Part shown: positions 43,653-53,815 of the stretch, in pieces | Numbering within the stretch: the stretch's first letter is position 1 | How the letters are laid out: every line of letters begins with the position of its first letter | Source of the DNA: Petaurus breviceps papuanus | Taxonomy: Eukaryota > Chordata > Mammalia > Diprotodontia > Petauridae | Assembly (NCBI GenBank): GCA_028583685.1 | Contig: JAMXIF010001194.1 | Location: 21,926,313 to 21,990,312 of the forward strand | Direction of reading: 5' to 3' | DNA: 64,000 bases | Translations under genes and position numbers: made by a program | Notes under the pieces: generated by a model | Database searches by the model: none | What the model saw: only the letters and a program-made list of their open reading frames with translations | Told to the model about the DNA's origin: nothing

Positions 43653-43977
43653 TACAGTTATCCCTTCTACATCACAACTTTCCCCATCACAATTTCTATA
43701 TATCATAGCTTAGCATAAGAAATTTAATGTAAATTTTGGGGGAGTTTTTCAAAAGCCACAGATGACACATGAAGGCCAGCAGATGGCATAGAGCCTATAA
43801 AAAAATACTTAATCCAAATTTTACAATAAGGTACTGTAAAAACCCCATCAAAGAAAAATAAAAATTTCAGACGTTCTTCACCAGTACAAAGGGAGGTCCA
43901 AAAAAAGTTTACACAGATTTTCCTGATTACAGGGGTGCAGTGCCCCTAACCCCCATGATGTGGAAGAGATAACTATA
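43653..43977. mobile_element. Mariner/Tigger-like MITE
   Basis: 321-base body (43655-43975) between TA dinucleotides. Its 19-bp terminal inverted repeats are CAGTTATCCCTTCTACATC on the left and TAGTTATCTCTTCCACATC on the right (16 of 19 match). TA target and CAGT-type ends fit the Tc1/mariner superfamily. No transposase frame. Inserted in the L2. Confidence 0.78.
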
Positions 43978-44127
43978 CTTATGTGCTGGGTACTATACTA
44001 TATAAGTACAGAAAATATAAAGATAAAAGCAGAATTGTACCTTACTCAAGGAGATATATTCTCCTGGGAAAATAGAGCATGTTCACAGATAAGTAAATAT
44101 ATGATATATACAAAATAAGAAATAAGG

Positions 44128-44885
44128 AATAGAACCTATGATTCCATCACTACATGGAACTTCCCAGATCAGGAAACTGCTGAGTCATACCTTCTTTGTA
44201 ACCTATAAAGAGTCAGCTAAAGCACTGGGAAATTAAGAGATGTGCTGAAGGGTCAACATAATGTTAATGGAATATAAGATCTTCCCTGCCCATTAAGGGA
44301 AGCTTGCTTAGGGGAGGCTTCCTTATATGAAGGCTTTCACACCTTTTGTTCATTTCTAATTAGGCACTAAGTCCGGAGGGTTGTGATGCCTTCTGGCTCT
44401 GAGAAGTGTATATAACTCTGACTTGGTATTTTGCTTTGGGGGCTCACTTATGAGAAGGATCTTGTGATTCCCTGGTCAAAATTCTGAGTGTCCATAAGTT
44501 TAGAGCTCCCCGACTGCTCAGATGTAAAATCTCTCTCTATCCAAGGATGTGTGTAAAGTGTATAGCAATATTGCTTTGATTCGGGCAGTCAGAGCCCTGT
44601 CTGCTGGTCTTATTTCTCTGCTTGTATTTTCTCTGTTTGTATTTTCTCTGAAGTTCAGGGTGCTGACTTTTCCTCTGAAGTAGTGAATGTAATTTTAAAA
44701 GATTGTTGACCCCTTAAACAGTTATCGTTCCTAGTAAAGCAGATCTAAGAACCTGTGCTAGCAACCATCCTGGGTATGCCAATGTGGTTGCCACTACAGT
44801 CACACAGTTAGGAAATGTCTAAGGTGGGAGTCAAACCCAAGTCTCCCTGACTCCAAGCTCTCTCTCCACTATGCCACACAGTCAC
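44128..44885 (-). mobile_element. tRNA-derived SINE split by an LTR
   Basis: Left part 44128-44255 (GGAACTTCCCAGATCAGGAA, AAGCACTGGGAAATTAAGAG). Right part 44799-44885 (GTCACACAGTTAGGAAATGT, CTCCACTATGCCACACAGTC). The two join at the GGTCA/CACAG core position. Confidence 0.8.
44252..44802. mobile_element. Solo LTR fossil with 4-bp target duplication
   Basis: LTR body 44256-44798 (about 543 bases, ends ...GGTTGCCACTACA) inside a SINE. It is flanked by GTCA at 44252-44255 and 44799-44802. Same family as 22113-22727, in opposite orientation. No internal region remains, as expected after LTR-LTR recombination. Confidence 0.8.
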
Positions 44886-45094
44886 TCATATAAAATCAAT
44901 ACAAGGTCATTTGGGGTTGGGGAGATAAATAACTGAGGGAATCAGGAAAGATGTCTTGTAAGAGGTGGCAGATGAAAGGAGCCATAAAGGGAACTGGGAT
45001 GGCATGGGATGGATGTGGGGAGAGAAAGATGAAAGTAAAGAGGAGAAAAATTAAAAATGCTAACAAACTGAGAAATAAGTCAAGAAATAATTTC

Positions 45095-45302
45095 CTAGAA
45101 ACAATAACACTAATAATAATTAGGTTTTCTAGCATTTTATAGTTTCCAAAGGACTTTCCTAACAGCATTCCTGTGAGGGAAATAGCTACAGTCTGGTTAT
45201 CTCCATTTTGCACAAGGGAAGATTGAGACACAAAGAGGTTAAAATGACATATCTGCCATTATATGGCTAATAAGTAGCAAAGGCAGGACACCAGGTTGTG
45301 AA
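45095..45302 (-). mobile_element. MIR-like SINE
   Basis: AATAATTAGGTTTTCTAGCA, AGTTTCCAAAGGACTTTCCT, CCATTTTGCACAAGGGAAGA, GGCTAATAAGTAGCAAAGGC. Confidence 0.78.
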
Positions 45303-45304
45303 GA

Positions 45305-46230
45305 CTGAACAGAATAATGGATAGGAAAATACTTTTTAAAATGGAGAGTGCTATAGAAATGGAAGGACTATTAACTATGCCAGTATCAAACAGGTGCAAT
45401 AGCCAAAAGCTAAAGAAACAAGATCAAAATGTTGAACTCACACTGCCAATTCTTTGTTGCCTGGAGAAATATTTAGGACTATATTAATCCTGGTTTATTA
45501 CTGCTAAGCAGATGCCTTGCTGATTTAAAAATTCCAATGATTTCTTTTAGCCTGCAGATATTTGAAAGTATCGTAACCACATCCAAAGTCCACATGTCTC
45601 CATCAGAGCCTTAATGTGATGAGCAAATTTCAGTCATGCATCTTTAAGAACGGCATTAGTGAAAAATCAAAGTAGAAACACCTTCTACTGCCATTATATG
45701 GTAATGATCCCCCTATCTCATTGCTGCTACTGAGAACTTTTTGCCAAACCCAAGAACATCAATTCTCTCTCAAGTAATTCTCCATGTTTTCATTTCTGGG
45801 AGGCACACTCTTAAAGTGGAGGTCATTCATCCATTTATAGTTATGAAAAATTCAGTCAACTGCCTGGGACCCTTACTGGATTGCTTGAATGGAGGGGAAT
45901 GAGAATGGGAAACTTCTGGCTAATTCCCATTTTATTCTGTAATTCAATTGAGTCCCCTTTGTTGAGTCAGAGTTTTTATTGCAGCAGGGATTGGTACCAA
46001 TCCCTCCACCAAGTCATCAGGAGCAGACAGGATGTGGCTCCAGGTGCCTTCTGGTTCATACTTTGGTTTGCTACCACTGATGTGCCAGTAAGGCCAAATT
46101 AAGAATAGACTAGAAAGAACAGAATAGAAAACAAGGATGAAAAGAAAACAAGACTCCGGTGACTAGATAGAACCACATCCTTTTCAGAAATTGAAACAAC
46201 ATACAAGTAAATCCAACTGAAATGCATCTA
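45305..46230. other. Unique sequence, no gene seen
   Basis: A 73-codon frame at 45881-46102 shows no recognisable motif. Confidence 0.5.
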
Positions 46231-46234
46231 AAAG

Positions 46235-46540
46235 ATAAAACCAGAATGAGAAGTTGCAAGACTATAACCTATGAGATTCATCTGAAAGGATGCTTATACT
46301 AGAGAAGGCTTAGAGAGAGCATGACAGTTCATTTCAAATATCTAAAAGGTTTTCATAGGGGAAAAGGAGTTCAACTTGGTCCAAGTGAAGAAAACTACAA
46401 ACAAAATAGAAATTATAGGGAGGTAGATTGCAGATATAAAGAAATTCCCGACAATCTTAATTATTCAACAATAGGGTGTTTTATGAAGAGCCAAAATCCT
46501 TGGGTTAAATTAGAAACTCGATGAACAACTATCAGCAATA
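46235..46540 (+). mobile_element. CR1/L3 LINE 3' region
   Basis: GAGAGAGCATGACAGTTCAT, TTCAAATATCTAAAAGGTTT, AATAGAAATTATAGGGAGGT; clearly homologous to 40800-41080 but more decayed. Confidence 0.7.
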
Positions 46541-46564
46541 ATATTGAAAATATTCCTAAATTGA

Positions 46565-46632
46565 AGGAAAATTGTGAGTTCCTTGAGGGCAGAAAATACG
46601 TCATTTATCTTTGTTTAGATACCAGGTGACAA
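46565..46632 (+). mobile_element. L2 3'-end fragment
   Basis: TGTGAGTTCCTTGAGGGCAG followed by TCATTTATCTTTG. Confidence 0.6.
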
Positions 46633-46920
46633 TGCAACCGCTAACCTGGTCCTATTCACCAAGGGACCAGTGCCTATGAAGACCTGCACTCGCCCTGATG
46701 GTTAGGCACTATACCTCAGTCCACAGGAAACACTGGAGGAGTATCAGGTCCTCTCTGGCTTTCTGAAAGTGAGTGAGCTTTCCTTCAGCTCTAACTTTCT
46801 CTGGGCAGCCTAACTCTTAGCCTAAGGACTGTGGTTAGTGCGGATTTGTCCTAAACAGAATAAGCTTCGAGCCCTCATCTACAAGAAAACCTTTCCTCCT
46901 TTGATATATCTATATCTATG
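46632..46920. other. Unique sequence
   Basis: Nothing recognised. Confidence 0.4.
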
Positions 46921-46921
46921 T

Positions 46922-46952
<31 letters not shown>
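46922..46952. repeat. (GA)n microsatellite
   Basis: About 15 GA units. Confidence 0.95.
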
Positions 46953-46954
<2 letters not shown>

Positions 46955-46955
<1 letters not shown>

Positions 46956-47295
46956 GTTCTAGTCAGCCTCTGCCAATAAATAAACATGTTTAGCTATATA
47001 TAGCATTTTTTTTTTTGCTTTCTGTAGAATCAACAAAAGGAATAGGGCAATGTGTAATAGAATATCTACTATGTGACATTACACCCATAGCTTCTTTTAG
47101 ATGTGACCCACCCCTAACCAACATATAGACATATTTAAAACCCAGAAGTTTTAGGGCACTTCAAAATGCTTAAGCCAGGACTCGTTGCTCCCAGAACAAT
47201 CCAAGAGTCCCCAATTCAGGAATCAATAATATATCCTTGATTCCAGAATCAGCAAACCTTTCCAGTGAAACCAGTGATACTCTAGACCCAATCAC
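46955..47295. other. Unique sequence
   Basis: TATATATAGC and poly-T near 47005; otherwise nothing seen. Confidence 0.45.
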
Positions 47296-47297
47296 CG

Positions 47298-47329
47298 ATT
47301 CAGACAGACAGGCAGACAGACAGATAGAT

Positions 47330-47403
<74 letters not shown>

Positions 47404-47412
47404 CAGATAGTA
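47298..47412. repeat. (GATA)n/(GACA)n microsatellite
   Basis: GACAGACAGGCAGACAGA passing into about 20 GATA units. Confidence 0.95.
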
Positions 47413-47424
47413 TAGACTGATAGA

Positions 47425-47552
47425 ACAGTAAGTAGAGGTGAAGTTAGGGATCATCTTATCCAATCTCATTTTATAAGTGAGGACGTTGAGGTCCAGAGAA
47501 GGGAAGCAACTTGCCCAAGATTAAAAAGCTAATTAAGGGGCAGAACTAACTG
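47425..47552 (-). mobile_element. MIR-like fragment
   Basis: ATCTTATCCAATCTCATTTT, AGGTCCAGAGAAGGGAAGCA, ACTTGCCCAAGATTAAAAAG. Confidence 0.75.
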
Positions 47553-47554
47553 GA

Positions 47555-47932
47555 CAGCTTCCATGAGGGTTCAGTCAGTTTTCTCATTACTGGGTCTGTA
47601 TGTGGGCAAATATTACAAAGCTGAGCTCATCATGTGGATGCTATCTGGGGTCTTTCCAGGTCTTGCTATTTCATAAGGCTGTTCAGTGTCCTGTTGCTGG
47701 CAAAGATCTCCAAATGCTTTTTGGTTCAGCTGGCTTATTACTTGTGTAGCAAGGGGAAAGGATTCAAAGGCCAGCTCCAAAGAGAGACTGCACCAACATT
47801 CTGCCCACTGAACACCCCTTTTCTATCCTTGAAACCTCCCTGCTACCTCCCCCTGGTTGTCAATGCATTTGACCCTGTCAGATCAGTCCTGTTTATTTAT
47901 AATGAATTGCCCATCATTAGCTCCTCTGACAG
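47555..47932. other. Unique sequence
   Basis: Most of a 106-codon frame (47634-47954) lies here, with no recognisable domain; its end overlaps a SINE. Confidence 0.45.
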
Positions 47933-47933
47933 T

Positions 47934-48070
47934 CCCAGCTCAGGTACTAATTAGCTGTGTGAGCTTGAGCAAAATCTGCTTGTCTCTGGGTTCCATCTTC
48001 CTCATTTATAAAGTGAGAGGGTTAGAACAGATAATCTCCAAAATTTCTGTTAATGTTAGAATCTGAGGAG
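47934..48070 (+). mobile_element. SINE 3' part
   Basis: TTAGCTGTGTGAGCTTGAGC, TCTCTGGGTTCCATCTTCCT, GAGGGTTAGAACAGATAATC. Confidence 0.75.
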
Positions 48071-48104
48071 TAGCCTCAGAAGCATTTTCCCAGATCTGTA
48101 ACTG

Positions 48105-48535
48105 ACATTAGCGTATGCTCTAAAGTTTGTGAAACACTTGAAATACATTATCTCATTTGAACTTCTTAATAATCCTTTGAGATAAGCAGCATAGGCATTA
48201 TCCCCATTTTACAGATGAGCAAATTAAGCTTTAAAGGACTTAATTGGGGGCATCTAGATGGTGCAGTGAATAGAGCACTGGCCCTGGAGTCAGGAGGACC
48301 TGAGTTCAAATCTGGCCTCAATCACTTAACACAAAGACTAGCCATGTGACCTCAGGCAAGTCACTTAACTCCAATTGCTCTACCTTCCCCCCTGCAAAAA
48401 AAAAAAAAAAAGGACTTAATTGACTTTCTCAGAGCCATATAACTAGTAAGAGTCAGAGGTAGGATTTGATCTTAAGTCTTCTTGACTCCAAGATCATTGT
48501 TCTTTCCATTATAAACCATAATGGATCCTTTTCAG
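48105..48535 (-). mobile_element. MIR-like SINE split by a young SINE
   Basis: Left part 48105-48246 (AAATACATTATCTCATTTGA, CCCCATTTTACAGATGAGCA). Right part 48423-48535 (TTTCTCAGAGCCATATAACT, CTTTCCATTATA). Collinear halves around the insert. Confidence 0.85.
48233..48422 (+). mobile_element. Short poly-A SINE with target duplication
   Basis: Body 48247-48408 between perfect AAAGGACTTAATTG repeats. Head GATGGTGCAGTGAATAGAGC, B-box region GAGTTCAAATC, GCAAGTCACTTAACTCC and a poly-A of about 17. Sits in a MIR-like SINE. Confidence 0.93.
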
Positions 48536-48671
48536 GATCCTTTCCTTATAGAAATATGTAAGTCCTAGGTGAAAGGAAGAAAGAAGTTTTGGAAGACTTT
48601 AAATGTCGACCTGAGGAATTTGGATTTTTTTTCTCCTAGATAAAATAAAAAATCACTAAAACTTCATAATG

Positions 48672-48805
48672 AACAGATCTACAGAGTCCATCTACTCCAG
48701 TCCTCTCAGTTTATGGTGGAGGAAACTGAGGCACAGATTGAGGGACCTGGGTTTTCAAGTTAGTGGCAAAGCTGGGCTTCACCTCAACTCTTCTTTCTCC
48801 TTCAT
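48672..48805 (-). mobile_element. MIR-like fragment
   Basis: GTCCATCTACTCCAGTCCTC, GTGGAGGAAACTGAGGCACA, GCAAAGCTGGGCTTC. Confidence 0.72.
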
Positions 48806-48979
48806 GACGTTTCCACTGTACTAGGCTTTCTTTCAAGGTGACATGGCAAGCACTGGGCACTAGTTGAGTTGGGACTACAATTTGGGTGTCCTCACCCCAG
48901 TATTTTTACAGTAGGCAAGTCAATTCAATCAAAACAATTTTGAAGAAGCAGATGGTAATTTAAAGAGACTATAACAGTC

Positions 48980-49055
48980 TAGGGACAAAGGCATCATGAT
49001 GTAGTTGATAGAGGAGCCTGGAAGTCAAGAAGACATGAGTTCAAGTATACATACT
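48980..49055 (+). mobile_element. SINE head fragment
   Basis: ATGTAGTTGATAGAGGAGCC, GAAGACATGAGTTCAAG. Confidence 0.6.
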
Positions 49056-49102
49056 CATTGTAAATTATCTCTGTTGATACTTATCATTACAGTGGCAGCT
49101 CC

Positions 49103-49507
49103 CTAGACCAGAGGTGTCAAACCCAAGAAACCCACAACTATCTCAAGTAATCCCTGAACCAAATCAAAATGTAAATAGGAAATATTTAATAAAATAAATA
49201 AAAATGTAATAAATATATATAACATTACATTTTAAAACTAAGTTAATATGCAGCCTGCAGGGATCCTTATGTACTGATTGGTGGCCTTTCTTTTTATTTA
49301 ATACCACTACTCTGGGAGTCACTAATCCACACATAAGGATCCCTGTGGGGCTATATTTTGAGTTAATTTTAAATTTAATCTATGCTTTATTGTATTTTTC
49401 TTTCTTTTATTAAATAATTCTCAATTACATTTTAATCTAGTTTAGAGCAAATGCAGAGTGTTACAAAGCTATCTGCAAGCGACGTATTAGACACTTCAGC
49501 TCCAGAC
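49103..49507. mobile_element. Two hAT-like MITE copies in inverted (tail-to-tail) orientation
   Basis: Copy 1 (49109-49317) starts CCAGAGGTGTCAAAC and ends ATACCACTACTCTGG. Copy 2 (about 49318-49503) runs in reverse and ends TAGACACTTCAGCTCC. Matching arms include CAGGGATCCTTATGT (49258-49272) against ACATAAGGATCCCTG (49331-49345) and ATTTAATAAAATAAATAAAA against its reverse near 49395-49415. Copy 2 lacks its inner terminus. An imperfect 8-bp flank, CCCTAGAC and CTCCAGAC, may be the target duplication of the whole block. No transposase. Confidence 0.65.
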
Positions 49508-49510
49508 TCT

Positions 49511-50305
49511 AAAGAAAGATCCTCCAGGGTAAGCTAGGTGGCATAGTGAAGAGAGCATCAACCCTGGAGTGAGGAGGACCTGAGTTCCAATCCAACCTCA
49601 GACACTTATCACAAAAAAAGGGCTGTATGACAAAGAGATCATACAAGTGGGAGGAGGACCAATATGTACAAAAATATTTATAGCAGGTCTTTTTGTGGTG
49701 GCAAAGAACTGGAAATCAAGGGGATGCCCATCAATAGGGGAATGGCTGAACAAGCTGTGGTATATGAATGTAATGGAATACTATTGTGCTATAAGAAATG
49801 AGGAGCAGGCGGACTTCATAATAACATGGAGAGATTTATATAAACTGATGTTGAGTGAGGGGAGCAAAACCAGGAGAACATTGTACACAATTACAGACAT
49901 GTCATATCTGTGATGACTAACTGATAGACTGGGCTCCTCTCAGCAATACAAGGTTAGAAGAAAACTCCAAAGGACCCATGATGGAAAAGGCTATTCACCC
50001 CCAGAGAAAGAATTTCGGAGTCTGAATGTAGACTGAAGCAAACTACTTGCTTTCTCTTTTTTTTTTTTTTCATTTTTTGTTTTGTTTCTTCTTCCTCATC
50101 GTTCATTTCATCGGTCATAATTCTTTACAACTTGACTAATGTTTAATGTTTTATGTGTAGAACCTATATCAGATTGAATGCTTCCATGGAAGGGGAGTGA
50201 GTAGGAGGGGGAGGGGAAGAAAATTGGGAACTCAAAAACTTGTGTAACTGAATATTGTAAACTTAAAGTAAATAATTAAAAAAAAAAGAAGAAAGAAAAG
50301 GTCCT
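49511..50305 (+). mobile_element. Chimeric SINE 5' end joined to L1 3' end
   Basis: 49531-49618 is the 5' part of the tRNA-derived SINE (CTAGGTGGCATAGTG, GAGGAGGACCTGAGTTCC, CAGACACTTATCAC). From about 49620 the sequence is the 3' end of L1 in sense orientation. It encodes the ORF2 C-terminus as an open 88-codon stretch (49647-49913) containing LWYMNVMEYYCAIRN, then 3' UTR and an A-rich end at 50275-50290. The pair is flanked by imperfect direct repeats: AAAGAAAGATCCTC at 49511, and AAAGAAAAGGTCCTC at 50292. The alternative is an L1 fragment inserted into a SINE whose 3' half was lost. Confidence 0.7.
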
Positions 50306-50640
50306 CAATAGTATCACTCTATGCCAATGAAATCATAGGTCTACTTCCCCATTTCTCCATCTCTGCCTTCTCTTCCCACATCCCCCCCAAAAAAAGTAAA
50401 CAGTCCAGGAAGTCTGAAGCTCAAAGCATTTATCTTATCAGACAATTTACCAGTCATTTCCACTTGATGAGGTCAACTTCATACGCACTTACACACACGC
50501 AGACCTAGCAATGGCAGAGCTGACTGAAACTTCATACTCTAAGTCTGATAGAAGCTGAACTAAACCCTCACAAGTTTGTTGTGTTTTTTTTTTAAAGATT
50601 GAAGATGCAGGAGTTGGCAAGATCATTCTTCCCATTCACA
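50306..50640. other. Unique sequence
   Basis: Nothing recognised; short poly-T near 50585. Confidence 0.4.
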
Positions 50641-50642
50641 AG

Positions 50643-50897
50643 TAGGTAGCATAATGGATAAAGAGTAGGGCATTTAGTCAGGAAAACCTAAGTTCAAACC
50701 CTGCAAACAAACACTCACTAACTGTGTCACCCTGAACAAGAGTACTTAACCTCTATTGCCTCAGTTTCCTTATCTGTAAAATGGGAATTATAATAATATC
50801 ACCTGCCTCCCAGGATTGTTGTGAGAATCAAATGAAATGATATTTGTAAAGCACTTTACAAACCTTTAAGTGCTATATAAACGAAAACTACTTAAGG
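50643..50897 (+). mobile_element. MIR-like SINE, nearly complete
   Basis: GGTAGCATAATGGATAAAGA, GTTCAAACCCTGC, TTGCCTCAGTTTCCTTATCT, AGGATTGTTGTGAGAATCAA, TAAAGCACTTTACAAACCTT. Confidence 0.9.
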
Positions 50898-51054
50898 GAA
50901 TCTTTTAAATAACGTGAGTCTAATAATTAAATAATAACTCATACTTAAAGTATACAGAGAACTTTCATCACAAAAACTTTGTAACATAAGTAGAGCAAGT
51001 TTTGTTTGTTTTAACTGACAGGACCCATTAATGGTTTCATCAAAATGGATAAGG

Positions 51055-51217
51055 CACTTCCAGGCTCTGCAATTTCTAGTTTTAGAGAATTGCCTGGGGC
51101 ACTAGGAATTTAAATGACTTGGCCAGGGTCATACAAACGTGTCAGGAGCCAAACTAGAAGCCAGGTCTTCCTGAATCCAAGCAGAGCTTTATATCCACTG
51201 TATCCTCCTGCTCTCAA
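51055..51217 (-). mobile_element. tRNA-derived SINE (second tail type)
   Basis: TTTAGAGAATTGCCTGGGGC, AATGACTTGGCCAGGGTCAT, CCAGGTCTTCCTGAATCC. Confidence 0.78.
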
Positions 51218-51224
51218 GTGTGAT

Positions 51225-51372
51225 TAGCCCTTTTTAAGAGATAAAGGAAGATGAAGCACAAGGAAGTGAAATTACTTCTGAAAGGTTATTAACTACACAG
51301 TAAGAGGCACAGGAGTCAGGGATCAAGGCAGGATCTCCTGACTCCAACTGCAGCTCTTTCCATTGTACCTAC
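51225..51372 (-). mobile_element. MIR-like fragment
   Basis: CACAAGGAAGTGAAATTACT, GGATCTCCTGACTCCAACTG, CTCTTTCCATTGTACC. Confidence 0.65.
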
Positions 51373-51534
51373 CCCATCTGCCAGTTTTGCTACTCCCACC
51401 ATCAGAAACAGCCCCTAACAAAAATAGAGCTGACACTCCACTGAGAACCTAGAGAATATTTGGATCTCTATCTCTGATAGCCTCTTCTCCCTCTGGTTCT
51501 CTCCTCTTTCTCTGTCTCCTCTATCTCTTGTCTT

Positions 51535-51580
<46 letters not shown>

Positions 51581-51765
51581 TGGCTGGCTGGCTGGCTCTC
51601 TGTCTCCACATGTCTGTCTCTGTGTATCTCTGTCTTTTTCTGTATGTCTCTATGTCTCTGTCTCTTTCTCTGTTTCTATGTGTGTGTCTCTGTCTCTCTG
51701 TCTCTCTCTGTCTCTGTCTCTCTGTTTCTATCTTTCTCTGTCTCTCTCTCTCTGTCTCTCTCCCC
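51535..51765. repeat. (TG)n and (TCTG)n/(TC)n compound satellite
   Basis: About 20 TG units, then GGCT units and 170 bases of TCTG/TCTC. All long frames across it, on both strands, are simple-sequence translations. Confidence 0.95.
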
Positions 51766-51769
51766 AAAT

Positions 51770-52785
51770 TGTTCCATGATGAGCCAAAAAATCTGCTTCC
51801 AGCAACTTACATCCTAATGAAATCTCTGCTTCCTTATTGCTAGAAGCCAAACCATTTCACTGAACCATTGTCTGGGGCTTTGCTGTTCCCAAACACAGCT
51901 TCTTTCTCCCCAGCTTCTTCCTATTCAGATTATTTTTGAATTACAAACAAGGAGGGTTGGAAGGTAAACATAAGTGGTTAAAATCTGCTGCCAAGTGACC
52001 AGAATCTCTTGGATTCTTGAATGTTCAGCAGGTTGATAAAGATGGAATTCTTTTTCTCCCAGGCAAGTCTAAAAACACAGGAGCTAGGACTACTTGAAGT
52101 GATAGAAACCAGTTTGCTTGGTGTAGGTGATGTAATCATTCTGTGACTCCTGTCAGCCTCAGCTGGCTAATTGCCCATTTAGATTATAGTGTATTGGCAG
52201 CACCAGGGAGATAGAAAGAGAAGGTCTCCCAGAAGGCAGGTGACTTTGAGAAGTTTAGCTTGACAGCACAGAGTATCTTACAAGAAAAAGGCAGAAAGGA
52301 AATACTGGCAATTTCACTGAGCTTATAGGAAAAAAGAGCCCAAGAATTCTAACCGCTAGAAAAGCAGGAGAGCTGGCAGAGGGACCAGAAGTACTAGTGG
52401 TGTGCCATTTCAAAACAGTAAACATCACCAGAATATAATTTTTAAGATATAAGGAAACTGATCATATTATACAGTCTTGTTTTTGAAGAGTCTTTCCGGC
52501 TGTTAGTTATAGGATGATCATGGGCATGTTTCCATGGCAAAGTCAAAGCAAAGAGAGTGTGTGCATAGATAGCCTTCAGGACAGGCGACCATCTGTCCCA
52601 CATGGCTCAGACATGCTGCCGACCTTCCTTCTGCCCCCACTCCAAGATTCTGTCTTAATGACTGTGAGTTGGCTTCTTCCCCACCATCTCCAAACATAGA
52701 TCTCCCCCATCTTTGAAAATCTTTGACTTGGCATTTTTCCCTTTTCTCATTCACAGTCAACCTGCTAGATAGGGTTGTCTACACT
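51770..52785. other. Unique sequence, no gene seen
   Basis: Two overlapping short frames near 52514-52760 on opposite strands have no recognisable motif. Confidence 0.5.
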
Positions 52786-53357
52786 GGCATCCTTCATTTC
52801 CTTAATTTCTGCCCACTTCTCCAGCCTTTAAAATCAGTTTTCCTCTCCCACCACTAGATGAAAACTGCTCTCACTAAGGAAATAAACCTCATAACTGCTA
52901 TATCCAATGTCCTTTTCTCAGCCATCATCCTACTTCTCTGCAGTTTCTTATATTGTCAGCTCCTCCCTTGGCTTCTACCACACTGGTTCTCTTCCTTCTT
53001 GCCTCAGTATCACCCTCCTACTATCTTTTGGGTGTCTCTTGAGGCTCTGTCCGTGGTCCTGTTCTCTCTCTCTACAGTTTCTCTGTCTTCTCTCTACAAT
53101 CTCACATTAACTCCTACATATCAAGTCCTCCTGCTCACCAAACTCTCAATTGCCTGCCTGCTGGACAGTTCCATCTCTATCTCCCATAGCTGTCTCAAAC
53201 TGAACATGCTTAAAATAGGTATTGTCATTCCCAGTAAAGCCTCCCTTCCCCTAAACATCCCTATTTCTGTTGAAGAAACCACCTTCCTTCCAGTCACCCA
53301 GATTTCCAACCTTAATTCTTTACTCTCCCCCACCACCACCTGGCTTGGTCAATGATC

Positions 53358-53572
53358 TGTTGGCCAGGTAGCATGGTGGGAATAGTGCTAGACTCGAGGC
53401 CAGAAAGGACTGAGTTCAAATCCTGAATCCAATACTTTTTAGCTGTGTGACTCCGGGTTAACATCACCTACCTCACAGGGCTGTTGTGAGAATCCACTGA
53501 AATAATATATGCGAAGTACTTTACAAACTTTAAAGTGCTGTATAAACGCTAGCTGTTGTTTGTCTCATCATT
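53358..53572 (+). mobile_element. MIR-like SINE nested in L2
   Basis: GCCAGGTAGCATGGTGGGAA, GAGTTCAAATCC, CTCACAGGGCTGTTGTGAGA, GTACTTTACAAACTTTAAAG. Confidence 0.85.
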
Positions 53573-53691
53573 ATTCTATTCTAGCCACTAATTCAGGCAC
53601 TTGTCACCTCTCCCCTCCCCCCCCCACTATAATAATGAACTTCTACATGATCTCCCTGCTTCTAGTACCTTCCCTTTCTAATCTAAGACAA

Positions 53692-53815
53692 AACAAATCC
53701 ACAAGCATTTATTAAGTGCCTACTATGTGCCCGGCACTGTGCTATTTGCTGGAGATCCAAATACAATTAATGAAGCAATCTCTATCAAAAAGGAATTTAC
53801 GTCATAATAGAAGCC
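53692..53815 (-). mobile_element. L2 3'-end fragment
   Basis: ACAAGCATTTATTAAGTGCC, TACTATGTGCCCGGCACTGT: clean reversed L2 terminus. Confidence 0.85.

Larger units (their letters stand above)
43620..45058 (-). mobile_element. L2 LINE 3' region, host of a nest
   Basis: L2 pieces 43628-43652 (CAACCAATAAGCACTTATCA), 43978-44125 (TTATGTGCTGGGTACTATAC, CTTACTCAAGGAGATATATT) and 44886-45058 (GAATCAGGAAAGATGTCTTG, AGGTGGCAGATGAAAGGAGC) are collinear once the MITE, the SINE and the LTR are removed. Confidence 0.75.

Noticed and set aside
47298-47412. CRISPR-like regular array
   Set aside because: Tetranucleotide microsatellite with no unique spacers, in a vertebrate context.
49647-49913. 88-codon frame with good sequence character
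   Set aside because: It is the C-terminal end of L1 ORF2, cut off from the rest of the enzyme.
51415-51843. Several overlapping 64-99 codon frames on both strands
   Set aside because: Cys/Val, Ser/Leu and Arg/Glu/Thr/His periodic translations of the TG/TCTG satellite.
52858-53355. 165-codon plus-strand frame, the longest without N
   Set aside because: Decayed L2 reverse-transcriptase sequence, recognisable by its CLLDSS and LKLNMLK blocks; not a host gene.
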